Shown here: in pieces, positions 26,176 to 34,860 of the stretch
Layout of the letters: the number at the start of each line of letters is the position of its first letter
Numbering within the stretch: the stretch's first letter is position 1
NCBI GenBank assembly: GCA_039177555.1
Contig: JBCDFV010000019.1
Span: 10,480 to 74,479, forward strand
Direction of reading: 5' to 3'
Length of the DNA: 64,000 bases
Source of the DNA: JANQGH01 sp039177555
GTDB lineage: Bacteria > Pseudomonadota > Alphaproteobacteria > DSM-16000 > Inquilinaceae
Translations under genes and position numbers: made by a program
Notes under the pieces: model-generated
Told to the model about the DNA's origin: nothing
Databases searched by the model: none
Seen by the model: only the letters and a program-made list of their open reading frames with translations

Positions 26176-27489
26176 TTACTCCGCCGCGGCCGCCGGCACT
26201 GTCTTGGCCAGGCCTTGGTCCAGGTCGGCGATGATGTCGTCGACTGCTTCCAGCCCGATCGACAGGCGCACCACATCCGGCCCGGCGCCGGCCACCTTTC
26301 GGGCCTCGTCCGACAGTTGCCGGTGGGTGGTCGAGGCCGGGTGGATGATCAGCGAGCGCGCGTCGCCGATATTGGCCAGGTGGCTGAACAGTTCGACGCT
26401 TTCCACCAGCTTGATGCCGGCGTCATAGCCGCCCTTCAGGCCGAAGGTCATCACCGCGCCGGCGCCGTTCGGCAGGTATTTGTCGGCAAGCGCCTTGTAG
26501 GGCGAGCCGTCGAGGCCGGCATAGGCAACCCAGTCGACGCCGGGATGCTTCTCCAGATAGGACGCCACGGCCAAGGCGTTGCTGCAATGGCGTTCCATGC
26601 GCAGGGCCAGCGTTTCGATGCCGAGCAGGGTCAGGAAGGCGTTCTGTGGTTGCTGGTTCACGCCCAGGTCGCGCAGGCCGACGGCGTGGCCATGGATGGT
26701 GTAGCCGAGTTCGCCGAATGTCTCGGTGAACTTCAGGCCGTGATAACCGGGGTCCTCGTTCGTCAGGCCGTTGAATTTGTCGGACTGGCCCCAGTCGAAC
26801 TTGCCGCCATCGATGACAACGCCACCGATCGAGGTGCCGTTGCCGCTCAAAAACTTGGTCGTGGAATGCACGACGATGTCGGCGCCATGGGCCAGCGGCT
26901 GGCAGAGATAGGGTGTGGCCAGCGTGTTATCGACGATCAGCGGCACGCCGACCTCGTGCGCGATCTTGGCGATCGCCGCGATGTCCGAAACGACGCCGCC
27001 CGGGTTGGCCAGGCTTTCGATGAAGAAGGCGCGCGTGTTGTCGGTGACGGCCTTGCGGAAGTTCTCCGGGTCGTCGGCATCGACGAAGGTCGTGTTCCAG
27101 CCGAAGGCACGCGGGAAGCTGTTGCCGAGCTGGTTGATGGACCCGCCATAGAGTTTCTCGGATGCGACGATCTCCGCACCCGGTTCCATGAAGGGGAACA
27201 GCGCGAGCAGTTGAGCGGCGTGGCCCGACGAGGTCGCGGTGGCGCCAACGCCACCTTCCAGCGCGGCCATGCGTTCCTCCAACACCGATACGGTCGGATT
27301 GGTCAGGCGCGAATAGATGAAGCCGACCTTTTGCAGGTTGAACAGCGAAGCGGCGTCGTCGACATCGTCGAAGACGAACGACGTGGTCTGGTAGATCGGT
27401 GTCTGGCGGGCGCCGGTCGCCGGGTCGGGCGCGGCGCCGGCATGGATCGCCAGCGTGTTGAAACCGGGTCCTTTCGACTGGTCGGTCAT
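26176..27489 (-). CDS. metY: O-acetylhomoserine sulfhydrylase / aminocarboxypropyltransferase
   Basis: A Cys/Met metabolism PLP enzyme of 437 residues, which makes homocysteine from O-acetylhomoserine and sulfide. The PLP Lys is in VVHSTTKFLSGNG, and TNPTVSVLEERMAALEGG, YGGSINQLGNSF and SLANPGGVVSDI are family segments. It has the long insert of MetY rather than MetB/MetC. Its start overlaps the stop of the CoA-binding gene (ATGA), so the two are coupled. Downstream stop lies close to the convergent MFS gene. Confidence 0.93.
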   Translation of the reverse strand: MTDQSKGPGFNTLAIHAGAAPDPATGARQTPIYQTTSFVFDDVDDAASLFNLQKVGFIYSRLTNPTVSVLEERMAALEGGVGATATSSGHAAQLLALFPFMEPGAEIVASEKLYGGSINQLGNSFPRAFGWNTTFVDADDPENFRKAVTDNTRAFFIESLANPGGVVSDIAAIAKIAHEVGVPLIVDNTLATPYLCQPLAHGADIVVHSTTKFLSGNGTSIGGVVIDGGKFDWGQSDKFNGLTNEDPGYHGLKFTETFGELGYTIHGHAVGLRDLGVNQQPQNAFLTLLGIETLALRMERHCSNALAVASYLEKHPGVDWVAYAGLDGSPYKALADKYLPNGAGAVMTFGLKGGYDAGIKLVESVELFSHLANIGDARSLIIHPASTTHRQLSDEARKVAGAGPDVVRLSIGLEAVDDIIADLDQGLAKTVPAAAAE

Positions 27490-27977
27490 GAGGCGAGTTT
27501 CCTTCTTTTTGAACTGATGACACGGGAGTTCAGGCCTTGCCAGCCCAGCTCCCCGTTAAGCCGGGCGTATTCGATTTTCGGGCAGCGGTTCATTACGACC
27601 TGTAGCCCTTCGCTTTCGGCACGCTGCGCGGCGGCGTCGTTGCGCACGCCAAGCTGCATCCAGATCGTGCGCGGGCGCGGCGACATCGCCAGGGCCTCGT
27701 CGACGATCGCGCCGGCCGCGTCGGAATTGCGGAAGATGTCGACCATGTCCACGCGATCGGTCAACTGGTTCAGGTTGGCGACGCAGGTCTCGCCAAGGAT
27801 GATCTGGCCGGCGGCGCGCGGGTTGACCGGCAACACCCGGTAGCCTTTGCCTTGCAGATACTTCATGGCGAAATAGCTGGGCCGGTTCCAATTGGCGCTT
27901 GCCCCGACCATGGCGATGGTCTTGGTCGTGTCCAGGATCGCCTTCACGTAAGCGTCCGGATAACTGTCGTGGTTCAT
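27486..27977 (-). CDS. CoA-binding (YccU-like) Rossmann protein
   Basis: About 163 residues with the CoA-binding fold of succinyl-CoA ligase: KTIAMVGASANWNRPSYFAM, YRVLPVNPRAAGQIILGE and RTIWMQLGVRNDAAAQRAES. Function of YccU-like proteins is not settled. I chose ATG 27977 (MNHDSYPD), which lies just after the enoyl-CoA hydratase stop; an ATG at 28004 would overlap that gene. Coupled to metY by a 4-bp overlap. Confidence 0.85.
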   Translation of the reverse strand: MNHDSYPDAYVKAILDTTKTIAMVGASANWNRPSYFAMKYLQGKGYRVLPVNPRAAGQIILGETCVANLNQLTDRVDMVDIFRNSDAAGAIVDEALAMSPRPRTIWMQLGVRNDAAAQRAESEGLQVVMNRCPKIEYARLNGELGWQGLNSRVISSKRRKLAS

Positions 27978-27988
27978 TCGGGGGCCGA

Positions 27989-28798
27989 TCAGGTTCCGCG
28001 CCAAACTGGCGTCCGTTTTGTCAAGAAGGCGTCAATACCCTCCGCCGCGTCGTCGGCCAGCATGTTGCGGGTCATCACCGCGCTGGCATAGGCATAGGCA
28101 TCGTCCAAATCCATCTCCGCCTGGCGGTAGAACGCCTCCTTGCCGATACCGACGCTGAGCGGCGATTTGGACGCGATCTGTTGTGCCAAGGCCATGGTCT
28201 CGTCGGCCAGCCGATCCGCCGGGGCGATCCGGTTGATCAGGCCGATCCGGCGGGCGTCTTCCGCGTCGATCATGTCGCCAGTCAGCAGCATCTCCATGGC
28301 GTGCTTTCGGGCGACGTTGCGGCTGAGTGCGACCATCGGGGTGGAGCAGAACAGCCCGATATTGACGCCGGGCGTGGCGAAACGTGCCGTCTCCGCCGCC
28401 ACGGCGAGATCGCAGCTTGCGACAAGCTGACAGCCGGCCGCCGTTGCCGTGGCGTGCACCTGGGCAATGATCGGCTGGGGCAGGCGCACGATGCGCTTCA
28501 TCAGGATAGAGCATTGATCGAACAGCGCGGCATAGACCTCTTCGCGCGGCTGGCTGCGGATTTCCTTCAGATCATGGCCGGCGCAAAAGGCGGGTCCTGA
28601 TGCCGCCAATATCACCACCTTGACCGTGCGATCCTCGGCGATGGCCTGCAGGACGCCGTCAAGCTCCGCCATCAGGCCTGTCGACAGGGCGTTGCGCGCG
28701 GCGGGCCGGTTCAGCGTCAAGGTCGCGACGCCCTCGTCATCGGCACGCAGAACCAGATCCTCGGTCTCCGTCGGCAACACGGCTTGTGCCTGGGTCAT
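27989..28798 (-). CDS. enoyl-CoA hydratase/isomerase family protein
   Basis: A crotonase-fold enzyme of 269 residues. The oxyanion hole segments are AFCAGHDLKEIRS and ATAAGCQLVASCDLAVAAE; NRPAARNALSTGLMAEL is the usual N-terminal part. At the second catalytic position it has FATPGVNIGLFCSTP, not the double-Glu pattern of classic hydratases, so it is closer to the ECHDC3/hydratase-isomerase group and the reaction is uncertain. It is the first gene of the enoyl-CoA hydratase, CoA-binding, metY run. Confidence 0.88.
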   Translation of the reverse strand: MTQAQAVLPTETEDLVLRADDEGVATLTLNRPAARNALSTGLMAELDGVLQAIAEDRTVKVVILAASGPAFCAGHDLKEIRSQPREEVYAALFDQCSILMKRIVRLPQPIIAQVHATATAAGCQLVASCDLAVAAETARFATPGVNIGLFCSTPMVALSRNVARKHAMEMLLTGDMIDAEDARRIGLINRIAPADRLADETMALAQQIASKSPLSVGIGKEAFYRQAEMDLDDAYAYASAVMTRNMLADDAAEGIDAFLTKRTPVWRGT

Positions 28799-28968
28799 GG
28801 CACCTTTCCTTGTATGTCCCTATGGTCGATAGCCTATAGCTGGGCATCGATCGGCAACTGATCCAGTCTAACAGCCTCGCAACGCGGCGGGTAACACATC
28901 CGAATCGGGATCGGATTTCAACAAAATTCGGTGCATTGAATACATGAAGAACACAGAGAGACTGTGAA

Positions 28969-29391
28969 ATGAGTGTGACGCCGGACGAGTTCATCGCGCT
29001 GGTGGAGGAGGGGTTGCCGCAAACGGCAGACGCGGGACTGCGGGTGGAGCAATGGCAGCCCGGCGCTGTCCGGCTGGTGATGCCGATCGATCATCGCCAT
29101 GGCCGGCCAGGAGGCACGGTGTCCGGCCCGACCCTGTTCGCGCTGGCCGATTTGGCCCTGTACGGCGCCGTGCTGAGCCGCATCGGGCGCGTCGAACTAG
29201 CTGTGACGATCAGCATGACCATCAACTTTCTGCGCCGCCCGGCGCTGACCGACGTCGCGGCGGACGCCAAGCTGCTGAAACTGGGCAGGCGCCTGGCTTA
29301 TGGCGAGATCCATCTCTATTCGATTGGCGAGCCGGACCCGATCGCTCATGTTACCGGTACGTACTCGATACCGCCAAGTGAGGTATCATAA
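28969..29391 (+). CDS. PaaI-type hotdog-fold thioesterase
   Basis: A 140-residue hotdog-fold protein: RPGGTVSGPTLFALADLALYG is the central helix region, with ISMTINFLRRPALTDVAADA after it. Such enzymes hydrolyse acyl-CoA thioesters. The Gly-Pro-Thr-Leu-Phe-Ala-Leu-Ala-Asp order is as in PaaI-like proteins, although the usual Asp/Glu nucleophile region starts with Gly-Thr. It is divergent from the enoyl-CoA hydratase gene, so a shared role in acyl-CoA metabolism is possible. Confidence 0.85.
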   Translation: MSVTPDEFIALVEEGLPQTADAGLRVEQWQPGAVRLVMPIDHRHGRPGGTVSGPTLFALADLALYGAVLSRIGRVELAVTISMTINFLRRPALTDVAADAKLLKLGRRLAYGEIHLYSIGEPDPIAHVTGTYSIPPSEVS

Positions 29392-29403
29392 TACCGCATT
29401 GGT

Positions 29404-29428
29404 AGCCCATTAGAATTTATGGGCTTTT
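29404..29428 (+). terminator. candidate terminator between thioesterase gene and rplM
   Basis: A 7-bp stem AGCCCAT / ATGGGCT with an eight-base AT-rich loop is followed by TTTT. It lies 12 bases after the thioesterase stop, in the 180-base gap before rplM. It could also act in the rplM leader. Confidence 0.5.
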
Positions 29429-29571
29429 CGGCCTTTGTGCTTGACGAAACACCATGGGCGTAATACATACCCGCCGCTTCGTCCCGTCGCATCCGCGGCG
29501 GGGCGATCTGTTCTGACCGGCCGCGTGAGCGCGGCGGACTTAAGACCAAAGAAAAGCGAGAAGTCGAGGCC

Positions 29572-30030
29572 ATGAAGACCTACTCCGCCAAGCCCTCCGA
29601 CGTGGAGCGCAAATGGCTGCTGGTCGATGCCGAGGGGGTCGTGCTGGGCCGCCTGGCCAGCATCGTCGCCAACCGCCTGCGCGGCAAGCACAAGGCAATG
29701 TACACCCCGAACATCGATACCGGCGACAATGTCATCGTCATCAACGCCGACAAGGTGCGCCTGACCGGCCGCAAGGCCGAGCAGGATATCTTCTATTGGC
29801 ACACCGGCTATCCCGGCGGCATCAAAGGCCGGTCGAAGGGCGAAATCCTGGCCGGCAAGCACCCGGAGCGGGTGGTCGAGAAGGCCGTCGAACGCATGAT
29901 CCCGCGCGGCCCCCTGGGGCGCGAAGTGCTGCGCAAGCTGCGTGTTTATGCTGGCGCGGACCATCCGCACGAGGCGCAACAGCCAGAGGTGCTGGACGTC
30001 GCGGCGATGAACCCGAAGAACAAGAGGTAA
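29572..30030 (+). CDS. rplM: 50S ribosomal protein L13
   Basis: L13 of 152 residues: MKTYSAKPSDVERKWLLVDA, LGRLASIVANRLRGKHKAMY, DIFYWHTGYPGGIK and MIPRGPLGREVLRKLRVYAG are canonical. It binds 23S rRNA early in 50S assembly. It is followed after three bases by rpsI, the universal pair. The 180-base leader upstream may hold the promoter and autoregulation sites, but I cannot place them. Confidence 0.97.
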   Translation: MKTYSAKPSDVERKWLLVDAEGVVLGRLASIVANRLRGKHKAMYTPNIDTGDNVIVINADKVRLTGRKAEQDIFYWHTGYPGGIKGRSKGEILAGKHPERVVEKAVERMIPRGPLGREVLRKLRVYAGADHPHEAQQPEVLDVAAMNPKNKR

Positions 30031-30033
30031 GTG

Positions 30034-30522
30034 ATGGCCGAAGCACAAACATTGACGGATCTGAAGGATCTCGGCCAGGGCACGGGTGTTGAGCCGGAAG
30101 CGGCCGCCGAGCTGCCGGAACCGAAGCGCGACGCCCAGGGCCGATCCTACGCCACCGGCAAGCGCAAGGACGCGGTCGCCCGCGTCTGGATCAAGCCGGG
30201 CAGCGGCCGGGTCACGGTCAATGGCCGCGACCAGGAGATCTATTTCGCGCGCCCGGTGCTGCGCATGCTGATCCAGCAGCCCTTTCTGGTCACCGAGCGT
30301 CTCAACCAGTTCGACGTCGACTGCTCGGTCACCGGCGGTGGCCTCTCGGGCCAGGCCGGCGCCGTGCGGCACGGCATCAGCCGCGCGCTGGTTCTGTACG
30401 AGCCGGGCCTGCGGTCGATCCTGAAACGGGGCGGCTTCATCACCCGCGACAGCCGCACGGTCGAGCGTAAGAAGTACGGCAAGGCCAAGGCCCGCCGCAG
30501 CTTCCAGTTCTCGAAGCGCTAA
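30034..30522 (+). CDS. rpsI: 30S ribosomal protein S9
   Basis: S9 of 162 residues with the alphaproteobacterial N-terminal extension of about 35 residues (rich in Glu and Pro). The core begins YATGKRKDAVARVWIKPGSG and ends with the basic tail KARRSFQFSKR that reaches the P-site tRNA. ATG 30034 is preferred to GTG 30031. A GC-rich hairpin follows the gene. Confidence 0.97.
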   Translation: MAEAQTLTDLKDLGQGTGVEPEAAAELPEPKRDAQGRSYATGKRKDAVARVWIKPGSGRVTVNGRDQEIYFARPVLRMLIQQPFLVTERLNQFDVDCSVTGGGLSGQAGAVRHGISRALVLYEPGLRSILKRGGFITRDSRTVERKKYGKAKARRSFQFSKR

Positions 30523-30546
30523 CGGGGTCGGTTCTAGTTTACCTCA

Positions 30547-30573
30547 CGGGGCGTCCGGCGGGCGCCCCGCTTT
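30547..30573. terminator. hairpin between rpsI and the convergent ankyrin gene
   Basis: A 7-bp stem CGGGGCG / CGCCCCG with a nine-base loop and a short T-run (CTTTG). It lies 24 bases after rpsI and four bases before the stop of the convergent gene. Confidence 0.55.
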
Positions 30574-30576
30574 GCG

Positions 30577-31236
30577 TTAGGGCCTGCGCAGGCGATCCGC
30601 GAGGTCTTGATGCCCCGCTTCCACGGCGTAGTCTCGGGCGGCCTTGCCGGCGGTATCCGTGCGCGCCGTGTCCGCGCCCTTGGCGAGAAGCGCGTCGACC
30701 ACATTGGTCATGCCGTTATGGGCAGCGCTCATCAGGGCCGTCGTGCCGCTGGGTCCGGTTTCGTCGACCAGGGTCGTCGCCGCCACCAAGGCCAGTGCGG
30801 CATCGGTGGCGCCGGCCGTGCAGGCGGCCTGTAGCGGGATGTTGACCTCGAAGGCGTGGCCGAACAGATGCGGGTCCGCGCCGCCATCCAGCAGGACGGC
30901 CACGGTGCGGCGATGGCCGAAAAAGGCCGCCAGATGCAGCGCGGTCCAGCCATCGGGGGTTAGCAGGTTCACGATGTCTTGGTTGTCGGCAATGAGTGCG
31001 CCAACCTGATCGGCATCGCCAAGTGCCGCGGCCTCGTGGAACGGACGTTCGGGAAACAGGGCCAGCAGCTGGTCCAGCGTCGTTTCGGCGCGGCTGTAGA
31101 GGCACCGCAGGATGAGGCTCGTGCCGTCGCGATTGCGCAGGTCCGACGCACTAACATCGGCCGGCAGTAAGGCCAGCACGCGTTCGGTATCGTCGCGCGC
31201 GGCGGCCGCGAACAGTGGTTCGTGATAGGCGGACAT
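30577..31236 (-). CDS. ankyrin repeat protein
   Basis: About 219 residues with at least three ankyrin units: DGWTALHLAAFFGHRRTVAV, TTALMSAAHNGMTNVVDALL and AGKAARDYAVEAGHQDLADR. Ankyrin repeats bind other proteins; no partner is visible. I chose ATG 31236 (MSAYHEP), after a GGAG site, over the longer frame to 31323. No signal peptide, so cytoplasmic. Confidence 0.82.
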   Translation of the reverse strand: MSAYHEPLFAAAARDDTERVLALLPADVSASDLRNRDGTSLILRCLYSRAETTLDQLLALFPERPFHEAAALGDADQVGALIADNQDIVNLLTPDGWTALHLAAFFGHRRTVAVLLDGGADPHLFGHAFEVNIPLQAACTAGATDAALALVAATTLVDETGPSGTTALMSAAHNGMTNVVDALLAKGADTARTDTAGKAARDYAVEAGHQDLADRLRRP

Positions 31237-31339
31237 GGCTCCGTTCACCCAGTTTCTTGCGTCATCATGCCGGGCCGGCGCTTGTGCGCTGGGCAGCCTT
31301 GCGGCAGACTTCAGTTTAGCCAATTAGGGGAGTTAGAGG

Positions 31340-31801
31340 ATGGCTTTGCGGACACTGCTTGTTGCTGCCATGGTTGCGATTGCGGGGGGCGGCGTTATCA
31401 GCGACGCCCAAGCGCAAAGAGAGTTCCCGCTGACGGGACGGTGGACCTACTTCGACTACGGCACGCGGACGACCGGGCCGGGAGAGCTCAACGATTTCTG
31501 CATGAGTTCGTGGGACAGCTACACGCCGGATGGCGGCTTCATCGGTTTTGAAATGGACAGTTTCGGCGCCGTCTTCGCTGTCTACGCCGGCTATTGCGTT
31601 GCCTTCGGCAACGAGATCTCCTGCGAGTATTTGCTGGATTCGGAAATGGGGCCGATCAACGATCCGGAGGATGGCGAACTCTCTTTCTACAACACCGATA
31701 TCGTCGACTACATTCTCTACGACGCCAGCGGCAAGCCTGACTATGCCAACAGTTGGACCTACATCCGCTGTCCGGCCTCCGCCGGCTTTTCGGTTGGCTG
31801 A
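31340..31801 (+). CDS. secreted hypothetical protein
   Basis: A 153-residue protein with a clear signal peptide (LLVAAMVAIAGGGVISDAQA, cleavage near residue 25). The mature part has about four Cys residues (FCMSSW, GYCVAF, SCEYLL, IRCPAS), so disulfides are likely, and many aromatic residues. GGGAGTTAGAGG precedes the ATG. I recognise no family. The gamma-carbonic anhydrase gene overlaps its 3' end or starts just after it. Confidence 0.7.
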   Translation: MALRTLLVAAMVAIAGGGVISDAQAQREFPLTGRWTYFDYGTRTTGPGELNDFCMSSWDSYTPDGGFIGFEMDSFGAVFAVYAGYCVAFGNEISCEYLLDSEMGPINDPEDGELSFYNTDIVDYILYDASGKPDYANSWTYIRCPASAGFSVG

Positions 31802-32333
31802 ACCGACCCTGGCTGGGCCAGCCCTGGGGCTGGCCTACAAGGGCATTTTCCCGACGATCGACCCTTCGGCGTTCGTGGCGCCTACGGCCAGTGTGATTGG
31901 CGATGTGGTTATCGGGCGCGAGAGCGGCATCTGGTTCGGTTGCGTTCTGCGCGGCGATGTCAACGTCATCCGCATTGGCGCGCAGACCAATATTCAGGAT
32001 GGCACGGTCATTCACTGCAATCACGACGGGCAGGGCGCCCATGTCGGCGATCGCGTGACCGTCGGCCACATGGCGCTGTTGCACGACTGCACGCTGGAGG
32101 ATGACAGCTTCGTCGGCATGAAGGCCTGCGTGATGGACGGCGCGACCGTGGAAAGCGGTGCGATGGTTGCCGCCGGCGCGCTCGTGACGCCGGGAAAACG
32201 GGTGCTTTCCGGTCAGCTTTGGGCCGGGTCGCCGGCGCGGTACATGCGCGATTTGAGCCGCGACGAGCGCGAACGCTTTGTCTGGTCGGCCAAGCACTAC
32301 GCCAAGCTGGCGCGCGACTATCTCGGCGCGTAG
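31794..32333 (+). CDS. gamma-carbonic anhydrase family protein
   Basis: A left-handed beta-helix protein with hexapeptide repeats (VIGDVVIGRESGIWFGCVLR, TNIQDGTVIH). Metal ligands of the gamma class are visible in GTVIHCN and VGHMALLHDC. At about 179 residues it has the usual YrdA/PaaY length. Carbonic anhydrase activity is not proven for this group. The start is uncertain: TTG 31794 overlaps the previous stop and lacks a clear ribosome-binding site. Confidence 0.88.
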   Translation: MAEPTLAGPALGLAYKGIFPTIDPSAFVAPTASVIGDVVIGRESGIWFGCVLRGDVNVIRIGAQTNIQDGTVIHCNHDGQGAHVGDRVTVGHMALLHDCTLEDDSFVGMKACVMDGATVESGAMVAAGALVTPGKRVLSGQLWAGSPARYMRDLSRDERERFVWSAKHYAKLARDYLGA

Positions 32334-32374
32334 CGGCCAGACATCGCCCGAACATCCCGTGAGCGATCAGGCAT

Positions 32375-33604
32375 ATGATGCCGGCTGATGTTGTTGTTGA
32401 GGCGGGCCATGTCTTTGTCCCCAGCTTTTTGGCCTATACGATCGGCATCATCGTCTTCCTGATTGGCATGAGCTTGAACCAGCGCGTCGCGTTTCTGCGC
32501 GCGTTCAACATCCCGGAGCCGGTAACCGGCGGTTTGCTCGCCAGCCTGCTCATTCTGGCGTTCTATCTGACGACCGGAATGGCGGTTTCGTTCGAGATGG
32601 ATACCCGCGACCGCCTGCTGATCTACTTCTTCACGGCCATAGGCATCAACGCCCGCATCTCCGACCTGATAGCAGGCGGGCGGCCGCTGCTGATCCTGTT
32701 GGGTCTGACGCTGGGATTTATCGTCGTGCAAGATGTCGTGGGCATCGGTGGCGCGCTGCTGTTCGACCAGCCGACGGCTGTCGGCATCCTGGCGGGTTCC
32801 GCCTCGCTGATCGGTGGCCATGGTACCGCGATCGCCTGGGCGCCCGAGATCGCGGAAAACCATGGCGTTCCCAATGCGTTGGAGATCGGCGTCGCGGCCG
32901 CCACGCTCGGCCTGGTCATCGCCAGCTTGATCGGCGGGCCGATCGCCCGGTTTCTGCTGAACCAGTATCAGCTTTCCGGCGCGGACGAAGACCCGACCGT
33001 GGTCGGCGTGGCCTACGAAAAGGCGCCGACGGAGAAGATCAACCATATCAGCATCATGTCGGTGCTGCTGACGCTGCATGTCGCAATCATCATCGGCTAT
33101 ATTCTGAATGAGGCAGCGCAGCAAATCGGGCTGAGGTTGCCGCTGTTCGTGACCTGTCTCTTGGCCGCCATTGCCCTGTCGAACACGGTGCCGATCGTGT
33201 TTCCCAGGATACGCTGGCCGGCGCGTACGCGGGCGCTGGCGCTGGTGTCGGATTTCTCGCTCGGTCTGTTCTTGACCATGAGCTTGATGGGCATGCAGCT
33301 TTGGACCATTGCCGAACTGGCCGGCCCGCTGCTCGGCATCCTGGCCCTGCAGACGTGCGTGGCCGTGGTCTTTATTCTGCTGGTACTGTTCCCGCTGATG
33401 GGGCGGAACTATCAGGCCGCCGTGCTCAGCGCCGGCTTCGGCGGCTTTGCCATGGGCGCGACGCCGACAGCGATCGCCAACATGACGGCGGTGACCAAGG
33501 CCCACGGCCCAGCGCCGATGGCGTTTATCATCCTGCCCCTGGTCTCCGCGTTCTTCGTCGACATTACCAACGCGCTGGTCATTCAACTTGCCTTGTCTCT
33601 CTAG
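32375..33604 (+). CDS. gltS: sodium/glutamate symporter
   Basis: An integral membrane protein of 409 residues with the GltS pattern of two inverted halves: IPEPVTGGLLASLL and a pore-loop region GSASLIGGHGTAIAWAPEI in the first, and GGFAMGATPTAIANMTAV in the second. It takes up glutamate with Na+. ATG 32375 gives one extra Met before the usual start. No obvious operon partner. Confidence 0.92.
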   Translation: MMPADVVVEAGHVFVPSFLAYTIGIIVFLIGMSLNQRVAFLRAFNIPEPVTGGLLASLLILAFYLTTGMAVSFEMDTRDRLLIYFFTAIGINARISDLIAGGRPLLILLGLTLGFIVVQDVVGIGGALLFDQPTAVGILAGSASLIGGHGTAIAWAPEIAENHGVPNALEIGVAAATLGLVIASLIGGPIARFLLNQYQLSGADEDPTVVGVAYEKAPTEKINHISIMSVLLTLHVAIIIGYILNEAAQQIGLRLPLFVTCLLAAIALSNTVPIVFPRIRWPARTRALALVSDFSLGLFLTMSLMGMQLWTIAELAGPLLGILALQTCVAVVFILLVLFPLMGRNYQAAVLSAGFGGFAMGATPTAIANMTAVTKAHGPAPMAFIILPLVSAFFVDITNALVIQLALSL

Positions 33605-33641
33605 CGGACGGGACGCCATAATGGTCGCCCGTTAGGAGACA

Positions 33642-34838
33642 TTGATGCCCAAGCCATCCCTCCTGCCGCTGTTGTCGCTGACCCTGTGCGCATTTTCAGT
33701 CTCGACGTCGGAACTGATGCTGGTCGGGCTGCTGCCCGAACTGTCGGCATCGCTGAACGTCAGCATTCCGGAGGCGGGGCTGTTGGTGACGGGCTACGCG
33801 CTCGGCGTCATCGTTTTCGCGCCGGTGGTTGCCATCGTCGCGAATGGGCTGCCGCGCCGGCCGATGATCCTGGGGCTGATGGCGACCTTCACGCTGGGCA
33901 ACACGATCTGCGCGCTGGCGCCCGATTACACCGTGCTGTTGATCGCGCGGATCGTGACGGCAATTTCCCATGCTGCCCTGTTCGGGTCGGCGGCCGTCAT
34001 GGCCGCCGATATCGTGCCGGAGGACAAGCGCGCACGGGCCGTCGCGCTAGTATTCGCCGGCGCCACCATTGCGACGATTGCCGGCGTTCCGCTCGGCACG
34101 GCCGCCGGCGGCGCGTTTGGCTGGCAGTCGGCATTTTGGATGACGGCGGGCATGGGCGTTCTCTCCATCGGCGCGATTGTGCTGTGGCTGCCGGCCAACC
34201 TGCCGGTGCACCGGGCGGACTTCCGCAGCGAGCTGGGCATATTGCGCAACGGGCCGGTGGTTTTTGCCCTGGTCGTGACGGCCCTCGTTTGGGCCAGCCT
34301 CTTCGCCGTGTTCACCTTTATTGCCCCGATCCTGGAAGACGTATCCGGCGAGTCCGAGCACACGGTGGTGGTGTTCCTCTTCGTGTTCGGAATCGGGATG
34401 ACCATCGGCAACTTCATTGGCGGTCGTTTGGCCGACTGGCACCTGCTGCCATCGATTGTCGGCATGATCGCCGGGGTTGCCGTTCTGCTGGCGATCCTGT
34501 CGATCGTGATGGGCAACGCCTATCTCGTGATTGGCACGCTGTTGGTCTGGGGCCTGTTCGTCTTCGCGCTGGCGCCGGCGATGCAGTATTGGGCCGTCAA
34601 GGCCGCCGGAGGGACGCCTAACCTGCTGTCCACCTTGAACCAGGGATCGTTCCATCTCGGCAGCGCGGCCGGCGCGTGGATCGCCTCGTCGGCCCTTTAT
34701 TACGGCATCAGCTACCGCCATCTGCCATGGGTGGGCGAGGTGCTTGCCGTCGCGGCGCTGGCCATCGCTGCGATCGCCGTGTTGCACGAATACGGACGCC
34801 GGCGACGCCTCTTCGCCCAGCCTGTGCCGGCCGGCTGA
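33642..34838 (+). CDS. MFS transporter, DHA1 family (AraJ/Bcr-like)
   Basis: A 398-residue carrier with 12 spans. It starts with LCAFSVSTSELMLVGLLPEL, and motif C in span 5 reads GVPLGTAAGGAFGW. Family members export sugars, drugs or arabinose. TTAGGAGA precedes the ATG. It converges on the RND permease gene. Confidence 0.87.
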   Translation: MMPKPSLLPLLSLTLCAFSVSTSELMLVGLLPELSASLNVSIPEAGLLVTGYALGVIVFAPVVAIVANGLPRRPMILGLMATFTLGNTICALAPDYTVLLIARIVTAISHAALFGSAAVMAADIVPEDKRARAVALVFAGATIATIAGVPLGTAAGGAFGWQSAFWMTAGMGVLSIGAIVLWLPANLPVHRADFRSELGILRNGPVVFALVVTALVWASLFAVFTFIAPILEDVSGESEHTVVVFLFVFGIGMTIGNFIGGRLADWHLLPSIVGMIAGVAVLLAILSIVMGNAYLVIGTLLVWGLFVFALAPAMQYWAVKAAGGTPNLLSTLNQGSFHLGSAAGAWIASSALYYGISYRHLPWVGEVLAVAALAIAAIAVLHEYGRRRRLFAQPVPAG

Positions 34839-34860
34839 CGCGCCCTAGCAACGGGCTGTC

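Noticed and set aside
29392..29571. A ribosomal-protein leader riboswitch-like structure before rplM
   Set aside because: Only a simple terminator-like hairpin is clear. I could not match the leader to a known L13 autoregulation structure.
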